DNA of 64,000 bases from Frigidibacter oleivorans (GCF_003993775.1 NZ_RJRZ01000012.1:1-64000); one strand, 5' to 3'; shown: positions 40,225 to 49,852, counted from the stretch's first letter. The notes: generated by a model from the sequence alone, not told the origin. A program made the numbers and translations.

Positions 40225-41683
40225 GGCGCGTGATCCCCTTCCCGTTGCGGCCCGTCCCGGCGATGCCCCCGATGATGCCCCCGGCGCTGCCCCCGACGCG
40301 GCGGACCCGGCTTCGGCCCCGGATGCCCCGGCCCTGCCTGCCCCGCCGCCGTCCCGGCGCCGGCCGGTGCGGCCCCTGCTGCCGCGGGGGTTGTACGGCC
40401 GAGCGGCGCTGATCCTGGTCGTGCCGGTGGTCACGGTGCAGATTGTCCTGTCGGTGGCGGTCATTCAACGGCTTTACGAGGATGTCACCCGGCAGATGAC
40501 CCGCTCGCTCGCCTCGGGGCTCGAGGCGCTGGCCGAGGCGGTGGAGGCGGCGCCCGACCTGCCCGCCGCGCAAGAGGTGCTGCGCGATCTCGGCCCCTCG
40601 GCCAGCGTCCGCGCCGAATTGCCGGCCGGCGGTCCGCTGACCGATGGCCGCGCGCTGACCGATCTGTCGGGCCGCACGGTGATCGAGACGCTGGAGGACG
40701 AGGTGGCGGGGGTGCGGGCGGTCGATCTGGTGCCGGGCGGGCCGGTGACGGTCTCGATCGACACCCGGCACGGGCTGCTCGCCGTCAGCTTCGAGCGGCG
40801 GCGCGTCTCGCCCTCGAACCCGCATCAGCTGGTGGTGGTGACGGCGGTGACGAGCCTGCTGATGACCTTCATCGCCTTCCTGTTCCTGCGCAACCAGCTG
40901 CGCCCGGTACGGCGGCTGGCGCTGGCGGCCGAGGCCTTCGGGCGGGGCAGGGTGGTGCCCTACCGGCCCTCGGGCTCGACCGAGGTGCGGGCGGCGGGGC
41001 ATGCCTTCCTCGACATGCGGGCGCGGATCGAACGGCAGATCGAACAGCGCACGCTGATGCTGTCGGGGGTCAGCCATGACCTGCGCACGCCGCTGACCCG
41101 GCTGAAGCTGGAACTGGCGATGCTGCCGGAGGAGGAGAGCGCGGCCGCCATGTCCCGCGACGTGGCCGAGATGGAGGCGCTGGTCGACGCCTTCCTCGCC
41201 TTCGCGCGGGGCGACGCGCTGGATGGCGAGCCGGAACCGGCCGATCCCGTGGCGCTGGTGGCCGATCTGGTGGAACGCTGGTCGCGGGGGGGGCAGCCGG
41301 TGGCCGTGGGGCCGGTCTCGGCGGGGGCCGAGGCCGAGGCGACGGTGCCGCTGCGGCGGCAGGCGATCCTGCGGGCGCTGGAAAATCTGGTGGGCAATGC
41401 GGTGCGCTATGGCGGCCGCGCCGAGGTCGGCGTGACGCTCAGCCCGCGGGCGGTGGTGTTTTCGGTCGAGGATGACGGGCCGGGGATTCCCCGCGCGCGG
41501 CGGGACGAGGCGCTGCGGCCCTTCTCGCGGCTCGATACCGCGCGCAACCAGAATGCCGGCAGCGGCGTCGGGCTGGGCCTTGCCATCGCCACCGACATCG
41601 CGCGCAGCCACGGCGGGACATTGCGCCTTGGCGACAGCGAGCGGTTGGGCGGGCTGAAGGCCGAGATCGTGCTGCCGCGCTAG
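40223..41683 (+). CDS. sensor histidine kinase (EnvZ-like)
   Basis: A 486-residue membrane kinase. A disordered Pro/Ala N-terminal tail (1-55) precedes the first membrane span (about 58-80, AALILVVPVVTVQIVLSVAV). A periplasmic domain and a second span follow (about 205-225, LVVVTAVTSLLMTFIAFLFL), then a HAMP region. The H-box is MLSGVSHDLRTPLTRLKLEL (His near 287), and the ATP-binding N-box is LENLVGNAVRYGG with DDGPGIP and GSGVGLGLAIA. No response regulator gene lies next to it here; in relatives one usually does. The signal is unknown. Confidence 0.88.
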   Translation: MARDPLPVAARPGDAPDDAPGAAPDAADPASAPDAPALPAPPPSRRRPVRPLLPRGLYGRAALILVVPVVTVQIVLSVAVIQRLYEDVTRQMTRSLASGLEALAEAVEAAPDLPAAQEVLRDLGPSASVRAELPAGGPLTDGRALTDLSGRTVIETLEDEVAGVRAVDLVPGGPVTVSIDTRHGLLAVSFERRRVSPSNPHQLVVVTAVTSLLMTFIAFLFLRNQLRPVRRLALAAEAFGRGRVVPYRPSGSTEVRAAGHAFLDMRARIERQIEQRTLMLSGVSHDLRTPLTRLKLELAMLPEEESAAAMSRDVAEMEALVDAFLAFARGDALDGEPEPADPVALVADLVERWSRGGQPVAVGPVSAGAEAEATVPLRRQAILRALENLVGNAVRYGGRAEVGVTLSPRAVVFSVEDDGPGIPRARRDEALRPFSRLDTARNQNAGSGVGLGLAIATDIARSHGGTLRLGDSERLGGLKAEIVLPR

Positions 41684-41711
41684 GGCGCGCCGACCCGGAT
41701 CGGATCGCGGG

Positions 41712-41942
41712 TCAGATGGCGAGGGACAGCAGCGCGGTCCAGACCAGCAGCGCGGGCAGCGCCATGATCACCAGCCACGACCCCGCCGGCAGCGGCTGCA
41801 TCGGCGCCGGGCCGCGCGAGCCCGCGTCCCGCCGGTCGAAGGCCTGCGGCCGCCGGGCCGGGCCGAACGAGACGCGGGAGGCGCCTTGGGTCAGCGGCCG
41901 GTCCATGGCCCGTGCGACCGGAGTCTTGGCTCTTGAAATCAT
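41712..41942 (-). CDS. small membrane protein, hypothetical
   Basis: A 76-residue protein with a basic N-terminal part and one C-terminal membrane span (SWLVIMALPALLVWTALLSL). A strong ribosome site (AGGAGGAACTGC before ATG) supports translation. It faces the sensor kinase convergently and stands divergent from mnmH. No family recognised. Confidence 0.55.
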   Translation of the reverse strand: MISRAKTPVARAMDRPLTQGASRVSFGPARRPQAFDRRDAGSRGPAPMQPLPAGSWLVIMALPALLVWTALLSLAI

Positions 41943-42149
41943 TGCAGTTCCTCCCTCGTGCTGAACGTTCGTCAGCGGCGCCGGTTCCGCTCCGGCCGCC
42001 TTTCTGCCGCCAGTTTTCCCCGCGCCCGCGGTGCGGGCATGGCGCGATCGGGCCGAAGCGGTGGCATTCGCCGGGTATTCTCGCGACCGCCGTGCCCGGA
42101 CCGGGGCCGTCCCGCTTTCCCGATCCGGCGCTTTGCTCTAAGCGGGGGC

Positions 42150-43292
42150 ATGGCCCTGACGCTCTCCTCCATCGCCGATCTGGCGCGGCTCGATGTCGAC
42201 GAGATCATCGACGTGCGCTCGCCCTCGGAATATGCCGACGACCATGTGCCGGGGGCGATCAGCCTGCCGGTGCTGGACGATGCCGAACGGGCGCGCGTCG
42301 GCACGATCTACAAGCAGGTCTCGCCCTTCACCGCGCGCAAGCTGGGCGCGGCGCTGGTGGCGCGCAATGCGGCAGCGCATCTGGAAGGCCCGCTGGCCGA
42401 CCGGCCCGGCGGCTGGCGACCGCTGGTCTATTGCTGGCGCGGCGGGCAGCGGTCCGGGTCCTTTGCGACGATCCTCGCGCAGATCGGCTGGCGGGTCGAA
42501 ACCCTGCAGGGCGGCTATAAAAGCTGGCGCGGCCTGGTGGTCGAGGCGGTGCACCAGCGGCCGGTGCCCGCGCCGGTGGTGCTGCTGGACGGCAATACCG
42601 GTTCGGCCAAGACCGAACTCCTGGCGCTCTTGGCGGCGCGCGGGGTGCAGGTGATCGACCTCGAGGGGATGGCGCGGCATCGCGGCTCGCTGTTCGGGGC
42701 GACCGGGCCGCAGCCGGGCCAACGCGCGTTCGAGGGGCAGCTGGCGCTGGCGCTGGCGCGGCTCGACCCGGCGCGGCCGGTGGTGATCGAGGCGGAAAGC
42801 TCCACCATCGGCAGTTGCCGCCTGCCGCCGCCGCTGTGGAAGGCGATGTGTGCGGCGCCCCGGATCGCGCTGGCGGCGCCCGCCGCGGAACGCGCGCGCT
42901 ACCTCACCCGCGCCTATGCCGACCTGTGCGAGGGTGGCCAGGGGGACGCGGCCCCGGGGGGCGGGCGGCTTGCCGCGACGCTCGACCGGTTGCGCCCCTA
43001 TCACGCGGCGGACCTGATCCGCGCCTGGCAGGCGATGGCGGCGGCGGGGCAGTTCACCGCGCTGGCGCAGGCGCTGATGGAGCGGCACTACGACCCGCGC
43101 TATGCCCGGCATCGCGGACGGCTGGCGGTGCCGGTGCTGGACTGTCCGGCGCCCAGCCTTGCCGAAGCGGCGCTGCCCGATCTGGCGGACCGGGTCGCGG
43201 CGCTGGTCGGACCGGCGGCCGGACAGGCCCGTGCCGCCGCGGCATTATCCGCAGGCGCGTCCGGGGGCCGTCAGGACAGCCGGCTGGGGTAG
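42150..43292 (+). CDS. mnmH: tRNA 2-selenouridine synthase
   Basis: A 380-residue protein. The N-terminal rhodanese domain (1-130) has the catalytic Cys in VYCWRGGQRSGS. The C-terminal P-loop ATPase-like domain begins with LLDGNTGSAKTELLALL (near 150) and contains VIEAESSTIGSCRLP, typical of MnmH (SelU/YbbB). It replaces sulfur by selenium at the wobble 2-thiouridine of tRNAs and also geranylates them. The P-loop reads GNTGSAKT where GSGKT is usual. The 3' end overlaps the convergent DUF6283 gene by 22 bp. Confidence 0.93.
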   Translation: MALTLSSIADLARLDVDEIIDVRSPSEYADDHVPGAISLPVLDDAERARVGTIYKQVSPFTARKLGAALVARNAAAHLEGPLADRPGGWRPLVYCWRGGQRSGSFATILAQIGWRVETLQGGYKSWRGLVVEAVHQRPVPAPVVLLDGNTGSAKTELLALLAARGVQVIDLEGMARHRGSLFGATGPQPGQRAFEGQLALALARLDPARPVVIEAESSTIGSCRLPPPLWKAMCAAPRIALAAPAAERARYLTRAYADLCEGGQGDAAPGGGRLAATLDRLRPYHAADLIRAWQAMAAAGQFTALAQALMERHYDPRYARHRGRLAVPVLDCPAPSLAEAALPDLADRVAALVGPAAGQARAAAALSAGASGGRQDSRLG

Positions 43293-43654
43293 AGCGTGCC
43301 GGCCATCCGGCGGGGGGCCTGCTTGTCCTCGGCATCGAGGCCCGACAGGCCGTGATCCGCGGCATCGTGGCCCGAGGCGAAGACCTCGACATCGGGCGCA
43401 TAGTCCCAGACGGAGGGGTCGACCCGGTCGGCATGCAGTTGCAGCGCCAGCAGCTGCCGCCGGTCATGGCTCATCAGCCAGCCGCCGCAGAGGCAGCCCT
43501 TGCGTTCGTCGCACATCAGCACCTCTTCCGGCTGGAACGGCGTCGGCAGGTCATAGGCCGCGAGGGTTTCATAGCGGTCCTCGGCCTTCGCCCCCGCAGG
43601 CGCATCGGTCCGGTAGGGGCAGGCGCGGCAGGGCGCCGGAGGCGGCTTCAGCAT
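43271..43654 (-). CDS. DUF6283 family protein
   Basis: A 127-residue protein. CRACPYRTDAPAG near the start and LMCDERKGCLCGGWLMSHDR near residue 46 are the Cys-rich motifs of DUF6283, probably a metal site. Many actinobacteria and alphaproteobacteria and some phages have such proteins. Function unknown. It ends within mnmH on the opposite strand. Confidence 0.75.
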   Translation of the reverse strand: MLKPPPAPCRACPYRTDAPAGAKAEDRYETLAAYDLPTPFQPEEVLMCDERKGCLCGGWLMSHDRRQLLALQLHADRVDPSVWDYAPDVEVFASGHDAADHGLSGLDAEDKQAPRRMAGTLYPSRLS

Positions 43655-43817
43655 TTTTCGTCATCCCTGAACTGCGACATCTCGGTGACACGGGTGTCGA
43701 CAGTCCTATCGCGCCTGTCTTGGACCTTTCTAGGGCGATGAAATGGCGATCGGGCGTCGAAGAGCGCAGACCGGGTCCCGGCAGGTCGGGCGGCGCAGCA
43801 CCGGGAAGAAGGAGGCC

Positions 43818-43893
43818 TGGTAGGCCCGGAGGGACTCGAACCCCCAACCAAGGCGTTATGAGCGCCCTGCTCTGACCATTGAGCTACAGGCCC
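43818..43893 (-). tRNA. tRNA-Ile (CAT), lysidine-modified type
   Basis: A 76-nt tRNA with encoded CCA on the minus strand. Acceptor GGGCCTG pairs with CGGGCCT (two G-U pairs). Anticodon loop CTCATAA has anticodon CAT. The stem GGGCG/CGCCT and overall sequence fit Ile2, not Met, so C34 would be made lysidine by TilS to read AUA. Confidence 0.85.
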
Positions 43894-44020
43894 GGCGGCC
43901 CTATCCATAGCCGACGGGGCGGGGCGGTCAACAGGAAGCGGGGGGGGCCGCGGCGCGGCGATGCGTCCGGGGCACGTTTCGCCGCTTGGCGAGGGGCGCG
44001 GTGTGGGCCCGGACGACGAA

Positions 44021-44076
44021 GGCCCGCGCCGAAGCGCGGGCCCGGTCAGCCGGTGCAGCGGGGCGAAGCGCCCCGC
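44021..44076 (-). terminator. tandem hairpins ending the PRC-barrel gene
   Basis: GCGGGGCG/CGCCCCGC (44058-44076) stands 9 bp past the stop. GGCCCGCGC-CGAA-GCGCGGGCC (44021-44042) follows. Both are perfect stems with short loops; the second is followed by TTCGTCG on the minus strand. Confidence 0.65.
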
Positions 44077-44084
44077 CGGCTGGA

Positions 44085-44603
44085 TTACTGCTGCACGTCG
44101 TCGGTGTCGTCCATCTGCAGTTCGGTGGCCACGGCTTCGCCCTTGGCTTCCGCCGAATCCTCGAAGCGTTTGGTCGCGTCGCTGAATTCCAGCGCGGTCA
44201 CCGGCGCGGTGGCCTTGGCCATCAGCTCGGGCTGGTCCACGGCGATCACGAGGTTGTTCTCGCCGACCTGGGCCACGCCGGTCGCATCGACCTGCACCTG
44301 GTTGCCGTTGTCCATCGCGAAGATGATGTAGTCGAGCCCGCGCTCGGCGTTGAAGGCGGCGGTCACGACCGACCCGACGACCGCGCCGTCCGAGGAATAG
44401 ACTTCCCAGCCGGCCAGCGGGCCGGCGCCACCGGTCGAGGGGGTGACGATCTCGTGGGTTTCGCCGCTGATCGTGGTGATGGTCACCGGCAGTTCGTTCT
44501 TCGTCAGTTCGCCGCCGCCGGTGGCTTCCTGCGCGATGGCAGCGCCACCCAGACCGAGGGCCAGGACCGAAGCGAAGAGAGCGGTTTTGTCGAAGCGTTT
44601 CAT
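44085..44603 (-). CDS. secreted PRC-barrel domain protein
   Basis: A 172-residue protein. A Sec signal ([20 protein letters not shown], cleavage after AIA-QE) leads into a PRC-barrel-like fold ([40 protein letters not shown]). An acidic tail (MDDTDDVQQ) ends it. Periplasmic PRC-barrel proteins of Rhodobacteraceae are common but of unknown role. Start set at 44603 because AAAGGA lies 8 bases upstream; 44609 is too close to it. Confidence 0.75.
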   Translation of the reverse strand: MKRFDKTALFASVLALGLGGAAIAQEATGGGELTKNELPVTITTISGETHEIVTPSTGGAGPLAGWEVYSSDGAVVGSVVTAAFNAERGLDYIIFAMDNGNQVQVDATGVAQVGENNLVIAVDQPELMAKATAPVTALEFSDATKRFEDSAEAKGEAVATELQMDDTDDVQQ

Positions 44604-44833
44604 GTGCATCGTCCTTTCGGATCATGTGTCTCAGATGGGCAGACAACGCAGGTCTGAAGCCTTGGTTCCGCAAAGTCGCGGCCGGATTCGCGCACGACCG
44701 GATCGTGCACGATGCAGCCCCGGCGCGGCGGCGAAACCCGGCCCGCGAAAAAAGCGCCCGCGAGACCCTGCCCGCGTTGCCCGCGCGGCCGCGTTGCGCT
44801 ATCGGGCGGCAGACAGCGAGAGGATGGGCACGG

Positions 44834-45895
44834 ATGACCGAGGGCGCGACGGGTGCGGGCAAGAACGGGCTGACCTATGCGGCGGCCGGCGTGGACATCG
44901 ACGCGGGCAACGCGTTGGTCGAGCGGATCAAGCCGGCGGCGAAGCGGACGGACCGGCCCGGCACGGCGGGCGGGCTCGGCGGCTTCGGCGCGCTCTTCGA
45001 CCTGAAGGCGGCGGGCTATGCGGACCCGATCCTCGTCGCCGCGACCGACGGGGTGGGCACCAAGCTGCGCATCGCCATCGACACCGGCCATGTCGACACG
45101 ATCGGCATCGACCTTGTCGCCATGTGCGTCAACGACCTCGTCTGCCAGGGGGCGGAGCCGCTGCTGTTCCTCGACTATTTCGCGACCGGCAAGCTCGATG
45201 TCGATCAGGCGGCGCGGATCATCGAGGGCATCGCCGAGGGCTGCGCCCGGTCGGGCTGCGCGCTGGTGGGCGGCGAGACGGCGGAAATGCCCGGCATGTA
45301 TCACGGCGGCGATTTCGACCTCGCGGGGTTTGCCGTGGGCGCGATGGAACGGGGCACCGCGCTGCCCGCCGGCGTGGCCGAGGGCGACCTGCTCCTAGGG
45401 CTGGCCTCGGACGGGGTGCATTCCAACGGCTATTCGCTGGTGCGCAAGGTGGTGGATGTGGCGGGCCTCGGCTGGGCCTCGCCCGCGCCCTTCGCCGATG
45501 CGCCCTTGGGCGAGGCGCTGCTGGCGCCCACCCGGCTGTATGTCCGCCAGGCGCTGGCGGCGATCCGGGCGGGGGGCGTGCATGCGCTGGCCCATATCAC
45601 CGGCGGCGGTCTGACGGAAAACCTGCCCCGCGTCCTGCCCGAGGGTCTGGGGGCCGAGATCGACCTTGCCGCCTGGCAGCTGCCGCCGGTCTTCCGCTGG
45701 CTCGCCACCACCGCCGGCATGGATCAGCCGGAACTGCTGAAGACCTTCAACTGCGGCATCGGCATGATCCTTGTCGTCGCGCCCGACCGCGCCGGGGCGC
45801 TGACGGCGCTGCTGGAAGAGGCGGGCGAGACGGTGACGCGGCTTGGCCATGTGCGGGCGGGGCAGGGGGTCAGCTACCGGAACGCGCTTCTGTGA
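44834..45895 (+). CDS. purM: phosphoribosylformylglycinamidine cyclo-ligase
   Basis: A 353-residue AIR synthetase of purine synthesis. It makes AIR from FGAM with ATP. Hallmarks are [86 protein letters not shown] and [16 protein letters not shown]. Length is usual. Its TGA overlaps the GTG of purN, forming the usual purMN pair. Confidence 0.97.
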   Translation: MTEGATGAGKNGLTYAAAGVDIDAGNALVERIKPAAKRTDRPGTAGGLGGFGALFDLKAAGYADPILVAATDGVGTKLRIAIDTGHVDTIGIDLVAMCVNDLVCQGAEPLLFLDYFATGKLDVDQAARIIEGIAEGCARSGCALVGGETAEMPGMYHGGDFDLAGFAVGAMERGTALPAGVAEGDLLLGLASDGVHSNGYSLVRKVVDVAGLGWASPAPFADAPLGEALLAPTRLYVRQALAAIRAGGVHALAHITGGGLTENLPRVLPEGLGAEIDLAAWQLPPVFRWLATTAGMDQPELLKTFNCGIGMILVVAPDRAGALTALLEEAGETVTRLGHVRAGQGVSYRNALL

Positions 45896-46497
45896 AACGC
45901 GTCGCCATCCTGATCTCGGGCGGCGGGTCGAACATGATCCGTCTGGTCGAGAGCATGACCCAAGGTCCCGAGGCGGAAGGCCATCCGGCGGGGCCGGTGC
46001 TGGTGGCCTCGAACGATCCCGCGGCGCCGGGGCTGGCCCGGGCGGCGGCGATGGGTGTGCCGGTGGCAGCGGTGGATCACCGGCCCTTCGGCCGCGACCG
46101 CGCGGCGTTCGAGGCGGAATTGCTGAAGCCGATCCTCGCCGCCCGGCCCGACATCCTGTGCCTCGCCGGGTTCATGCGGGTGCTGACCCCGGGCTTCGTG
46201 CAGCGGTTCGAGGGGCGGATGCTGAACATCCATCCCTCGCTGCTGCCGAAATATCCCGGGCTTCACACCCATGCCCGCGCGCTGGAGGCGGGCGATGCCG
46301 AAGCCGGCTGCACGGTGCATGAGGTGACGGCGGCGCTGGATGACGGGCCGCTGCTCGGCCAGGCGCGGGTGCCGGTGGAACCGGGCGATACGGCCGCGAC
46401 GCTGGCGGCGCGGGTACTGGCGATGGAACACCGGCTGTATCCGGCGGTGCTGCGCCGCTATGCGGCGGGCGACCGGCGGCCGGTGCTGCTGTCCTGA
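45892..46497 (+). CDS. purN: phosphoribosylglycinamide formyltransferase
   Basis: A 201-residue GAR transformylase, starting at GTG 45892 (GTGA overlap with purM). [19 protein letters not shown] binds the phosphoribosyl group. [15 protein letters not shown] and [20 protein letters not shown] carry catalytic Asn and His. [20 protein letters not shown] has the last active-site acidic residue. It uses 10-formyl-THF to add the C8 carbon of the purine ring. Confidence 0.96.
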   Translation: MKRVAILISGGGSNMIRLVESMTQGPEAEGHPAGPVLVASNDPAAPGLARAAAMGVPVAAVDHRPFGRDRAAFEAELLKPILAARPDILCLAGFMRVLTPGFVQRFEGRMLNIHPSLLPKYPGLHTHARALEAGDAEAGCTVHEVTAALDDGPLLGQARVPVEPGDTAATLAARVLAMEHRLYPAVLRRYAAGDRRPVLLS

Positions 46498-46503
46498 AGG
46501 GGA

Positions 46504-46555
46504 AGGGGCGCTGCCCCTCTTGGCCGTGCCGGCCAATTCACCCCGGGATATTTTC
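46504..46555 (+). terminator. terminator-like hairpins after purN
   Basis: AGGGGC/GCCCCT (46504-46518) is followed by TTGGCC-GTGCC-GGCCAA (46520-46536). CCCCGGGATATTTT comes next, a motif I associate with intergenic ends in this family. The distance of about 7 bp from the stop fits termination. Confidence 0.5.
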
Positions 46556-46652
46556 GTCAGCTGCAGGGGGCGGCCGGCAGCGCCGGTCCCGCCGGCCCGC
46601 GACAATCCCCGCTTGCCGTCGGCCCGCCCCTCGGGCTAAACCCCCGCCCGCA

Positions 46653-46728
46653 GGGTGATTAGCTCAGTTGGTAGAGCGCCTCGCTTACACCGAGGATGTC
46701 GGGAGTTCGAGCCTCTCATCACCCACCA
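46653..46728 (+). tRNA. tRNA-Val (TAC)
   Basis: A 76-nt tRNA with encoded CCA. Acceptor GGGTGAT pairs with ATCACCC. D-arm is GCTCAGTTGGTAGAGC. Anticodon loop CTTACAC has anticodon TAC. T-arm GGGAG-TTCGAGC-CTCTC. Confidence 0.95.
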
Positions 46729-46821
46729 CGCCCGCAGGCGCCGGCCGTTCCGACGGGCTGCCGCCGGAGGCGGGTGCCGGCAATGCGGCGTGGTTGCGCG
46801 CAACCCCGAGGGAGACGCGGC

Positions 46822-47289
46822 ATGACCCCATCGACCGACGATCCGCTTCCCGCCTCGCCCGGCATCTTCCACGCGGTCCGGCTGATTCCGGGCGCCGATC
46901 CGCGGCAGGCGTTGCGCGACCTGTTCCGGCGCATCGCGCAGCAGCAGGACGGGCTGCAGGCGATGGCGGTGGTCACCTGTGTGGGCAGCCTGACCCGCGC
47001 CGCGATCCGCCATGCCGACCGCGATGCGGCGACCGTCCATGAGGGGCGTTTCGAGATCACCTCGCTGACCGGCACCGTCGATCCGGAACACATGCACCTG
47101 CATATCGCGCTGGCCGACGGCGAGGGGCGGGCCTTCGGCGGGCATCTGATGCCGGGATCGGCGGTCTATACCACGGCGGAACTGGTGGTGGTCGCGCTGC
47201 CGGGCCTGTCCTTCCGGCGCGCGCCCTGTCCGCTGTCCGGCTATGACGAGCTGGTGGTGGCGGCGCGGCAGACCCCGCCCGGATCATGA
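46822..47289 (+). CDS. PPC/DUF296 domain protein
   Basis: A 155-residue protein. RLIPGADPRQALRDLFRRIA begins the PPC (plants and prokaryotes conserved) domain, followed by MAVVTCVGSLTRAAIRH and HMHLHIALADGEGRAFGGHL, with the GHLMPGSAVYTTAELVVVAL ending. His-rich HMHLH and GGH are the putative metal-binding ligands. In plants PPC domains accompany AT-hooks; the role of single-domain bacterial ones is unsettled. Confidence 0.85.
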   Translation: MTPSTDDPLPASPGIFHAVRLIPGADPRQALRDLFRRIAQQQDGLQAMAVVTCVGSLTRAAIRHADRDAATVHEGRFEITSLTGTVDPEHMHLHIALADGEGRAFGGHLMPGSAVYTTAELVVVALPGLSFRRAPCPLSGYDELVVAARQTPPGS

Positions 47290-47343
47290 CGACGGGGGCG
47301 GCGGCCGCCGCCCCTCGTCCCCCCCGCGCGGCAGGATGTGGGT

Positions 47344-48393
47344 CTACTGGACGATCATCGCGCTCGGGCGCGGGGTGGCCCCGGTCTCGGCCGGCAGCAC
47401 CGGCAGCACGATCTCCGGCATCCGGCCCGTCAGGCTGTCGAGGAAGGCCACGATCTGCGTGGTCTCTTCGGGGGCCAGCGCCTCGCCCAGCTGGCTTTCC
47501 GCCATGATCTCGACCGCGACGGCCAGATCCCAGACCTTGCCCGAATGGAAATAGGGCGCGGTCACGCCGACATTGCGCAGCGGCGCGGCGCGGAAGACAT
47601 ATTCGTCATCTGCCGTCTCCGTCACCGCGAAGCGGCCCTTGTCGCCTTCGGGCAGGATATCCGCGCCGGGGCGTTCGATCAGGCCGAAGGGATAATAGCC
47701 GTGGCCACCGACGTTCACGCCGGAATGGCAGGCGGAACAGCCCTTGTCCATGAACAGCTGCAGCCCGGCCTTCGCCTCGGCGCTCAGCGCCGCGTCATCG
47801 CCGTTCAGCCAGGCATCGAAGGGGGCGGGGGTGATCAGCGTCGCCTCGAAGGCCTCGATCGCCTTGGCCATGTTGTCGAAGCTGGTCGGGTTCGCCTCGC
47901 CCGGGAAGGCGGCGGCGAACCATTCGCCATATTGCGGCATCGAGTTCAGCATCGCCTCGACATTGGGGGGCGTGTTGGCCATCTCGACCCCGGCCTGCAC
48001 CGGGCCCTTGGCCTGCGCCTTCAGATCCTCGGCCCGGCCGTCCCAGAACTGCGCCTCGTTCAGCACCGCGTTCAGCGCGGTGGGGGCGTTGCGCGGACCC
48101 TTCTGCCAGCCATGGCCGACCGAGGTTTCCATGTTGTCGTCGCCGCCGGTGGTCAGGTTGTGGCAGGAATAGCAGGAAAACACCCCCGAGGCCGAGATCC
48201 GCGGATCGAAGAACAGCGCCTTGCCCAGTTCGATCTTGGCGGGGGTGGAGGGGTTGTCGGCGATGGCCGGCGTGGTCGAGGGCAGCGGGTGGAAGATTTC
48301 CGCCGCCGCCTCGCGCAGCGGGTCGGCCCGCAGCGGAGCCGCCACCGCGGCGGCAGCGGCCGTGATCATCAACAGGGGAAGCATGCGGGGCAT
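47344..48393 (-). CDS. di-heme cytochrome c peroxidase family protein
   Basis: A 349-residue periplasmic protein. A signal peptide (LPLLMITAAAAAVAAPLRAD) is followed by two heme sites, CYSCH near residue 74 and CSACH near 222. PFHSGK-type C-terminal TAPYFHSGKVWDLAVAVEIM carries the usual His ligand region. It reduces hydrogen peroxide using electrons from a c-type cytochrome; MauG-like roles are possible. An FNR box stands about 60 bp upstream of the start, so oxygen limitation likely switches it on. Start 48393 gives the clean signal sequence. Confidence 0.9.
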   Translation of the reverse strand: MPRMLPLLMITAAAAAVAAPLRADPLREAAAEIFHPLPSTTPAIADNPSTPAKIELGKALFFDPRISASGVFSCYSCHNLTTGGDDNMETSVGHGWQKGPRNAPTALNAVLNEAQFWDGRAEDLKAQAKGPVQAGVEMANTPPNVEAMLNSMPQYGEWFAAAFPGEANPTSFDNMAKAIEAFEATLITPAPFDAWLNGDDAALSAEAKAGLQLFMDKGCSACHSGVNVGGHGYYPFGLIERPGADILPEGDKGRFAVTETADDEYVFRAAPLRNVGVTAPYFHSGKVWDLAVAVEIMAESQLGEALAPEETTQIVAFLDSLTGRMPEIVLPVLPAETGATPRPSAMIVQ

Positions 48394-48453
48394 CTCTGGC
48401 TCCTTCTGGCTCGTCCGCGCATCTTCTTCGATCACGGCGCCGCGAGCGGAGCC

Positions 48454-48467
48454 TTGATTTGGATCAA
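48454..48467. promoter_or_regulatory. FNR/FnrL binding site before the di-heme peroxidase gene
   Basis: TTGATTTGGATCAA is a perfect TTGAT-N4-ATCAA palindrome. It ends about 60 bp before the start codon at 48393, a fitting place for activation at low oxygen. Peroxidase genes of this type are classic FNR targets. It also lies 108 bp before the divergent hydrolase gene. Confidence 0.8.
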
Positions 48468-48574
48468 TTCTAAACTGGCGAGACAGGGTGACGCAGCCGG
48501 GGAACGCCCGTGCCATTCCATCCCCTTATTCCCGCCCGGATTTCCGGCTAGCCTGCGCACAGACAGGGGGCGGG

Positions 48575-49852
48575 ATGATCGCGGACGGGCAGGGGCCGGA
48601 CAGGGAGGACGGGGTCGGCGAGGCCCGGGACAGGCGCGTGGGCACGGTCCGGCGGCGCCGGGTGTTCTACATCCCCGGCTACGATCCCTTCCATCCGCGC
48701 CGCTATCGCGAACTGTATCGCCGCGAGGGCGCCGAACAGGCGCGGCTCGGCGGCTATGACCTGTCGCTCAGCCGCCAGCCCCGCAACCCCTTCGGCTGGA
48801 CCATCGAGGGCGAGGTCGAGGGCGCGCGGGTCCGCACGGTGATGGATGTGCTGGTCTGGTCCGATATCGTGAAGGGCTCGATGGGCCGCTCGATTCCCGC
48901 CACCTATGCACAGATGGCGGCGACGGCCTGGGCCTATATCGGCTCGGGCGCGCTGTTCCGGCTGATGCGGTTGCGCAAGGGGCCGACCATCGCCGCGCTT
49001 TACCCCGTGGTCATGCTGCTGGTTCAGGCGGCGCTGGCGGCGCTGGCCGGGTGGCTGGCGGGGCGGCTGCTGACCGGGGCGCTGCCGGCAGACTGGACGG
49101 CGCTGCCGGGAATCGCGGCGGGGCTCGCGGTCGCGGCGCTGGTGCTGGACCGGTTCCGCCGCGCCGATGGCCGCTTCTACGCCTATTACCTGATGCATGA
49201 CTATGCCTTCTCGGCCCGCTGGCAGGGCGCCAACCCGCCGGAGCTGGAGGCGCGCATGGAGGCCTTCGGCGACCGGATCGCGGCGGCGCTGTCGGAAGAC
49301 TGGGACGAGGTGCTGGTGGTGGGCCATTCCTCGGGCGCGCATCTGGCTGTGTCGGTGCTGGCCGACCTGATCCGCGCGGGGCGGGTGCCCGGCGGCGCGG
49401 CGCTGTCGCTGCTGTCGCTGGGGCAGGTGGTGCCGATGATGAGCTTCCTGCCCGGCGCGCGGCGGCTGCGGGGCGACCTGCGCTTCCTGTCGGCGCGGGA
49501 CGAACTGACCTGGGTGGACGTGACCGCACCGGGGGATGGCTGCGCCTTCGCGCTGTGCGATCCGGTGGCGGTGTCGGGGGTGGCGCCCGAGGGGCAGAAA
49601 TGGCCGCTGGTCCTGACTGCCGCCTTCACCCGCACGCTGTCGCCCGCGCGCTGGCGGGACTTGCGCTGGCGGTTCTTCCGGCTGCATTTCCAGTATCTCT
49701 GCGCCTTCGACGCCCTGCCGGGCCGGACGGACGACTATGACTATTTCCGCATCACCGCCGGCCCGCTGACGCTGGCCGACCGGCTGGGGGGCCGCAGCCC
49801 TGCGAAGGGCCGCATCGCCCGGCCGGTCAACCGCTTCACGGATTGCGCATGA
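48575..49852 (+). CDS. membrane-anchored alpha/beta-hydrolase-like protein, unknown substrate
   Basis: A 425-residue protein. VFYIPGYDPFHPRRYRELYR opens (residues about 29-48). Two hydrophobic stretches near 150-190 (LYPVVMLLVQAALAALAGWL; LPGIAAGLAVAALVL) look like membrane spans. VLVVGHSSGAHLAVSVLADL (near 248) has the GHSSG nucleophile elbow of a serine hydrolase. It overlaps the P450 gene (ATGA), so the two are likely co-translated and may act on one lipid-like substrate. No specific family name is certain. Confidence 0.7.
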   Translation: MIADGQGPDREDGVGEARDRRVGTVRRRRVFYIPGYDPFHPRRYRELYRREGAEQARLGGYDLSLSRQPRNPFGWTIEGEVEGARVRTVMDVLVWSDIVKGSMGRSIPATYAQMAATAWAYIGSGALFRLMRLRKGPTIAALYPVVMLLVQAALAALAGWLAGRLLTGALPADWTALPGIAAGLAVAALVLDRFRRADGRFYAYYLMHDYAFSARWQGANPPELEARMEAFGDRIAAALSEDWDEVLVVGHSSGAHLAVSVLADLIRAGRVPGGAALSLLSLGQVVPMMSFLPGARRLRGDLRFLSARDELTWVDVTAPGDGCAFALCDPVAVSGVAPEGQKWPLVLTAAFTRTLSPARWRDLRWRFFRLHFQYLCAFDALPGRTDDYDYFRITAGPLTLADRLGGRSPAKGRIARPVNRFTDCA

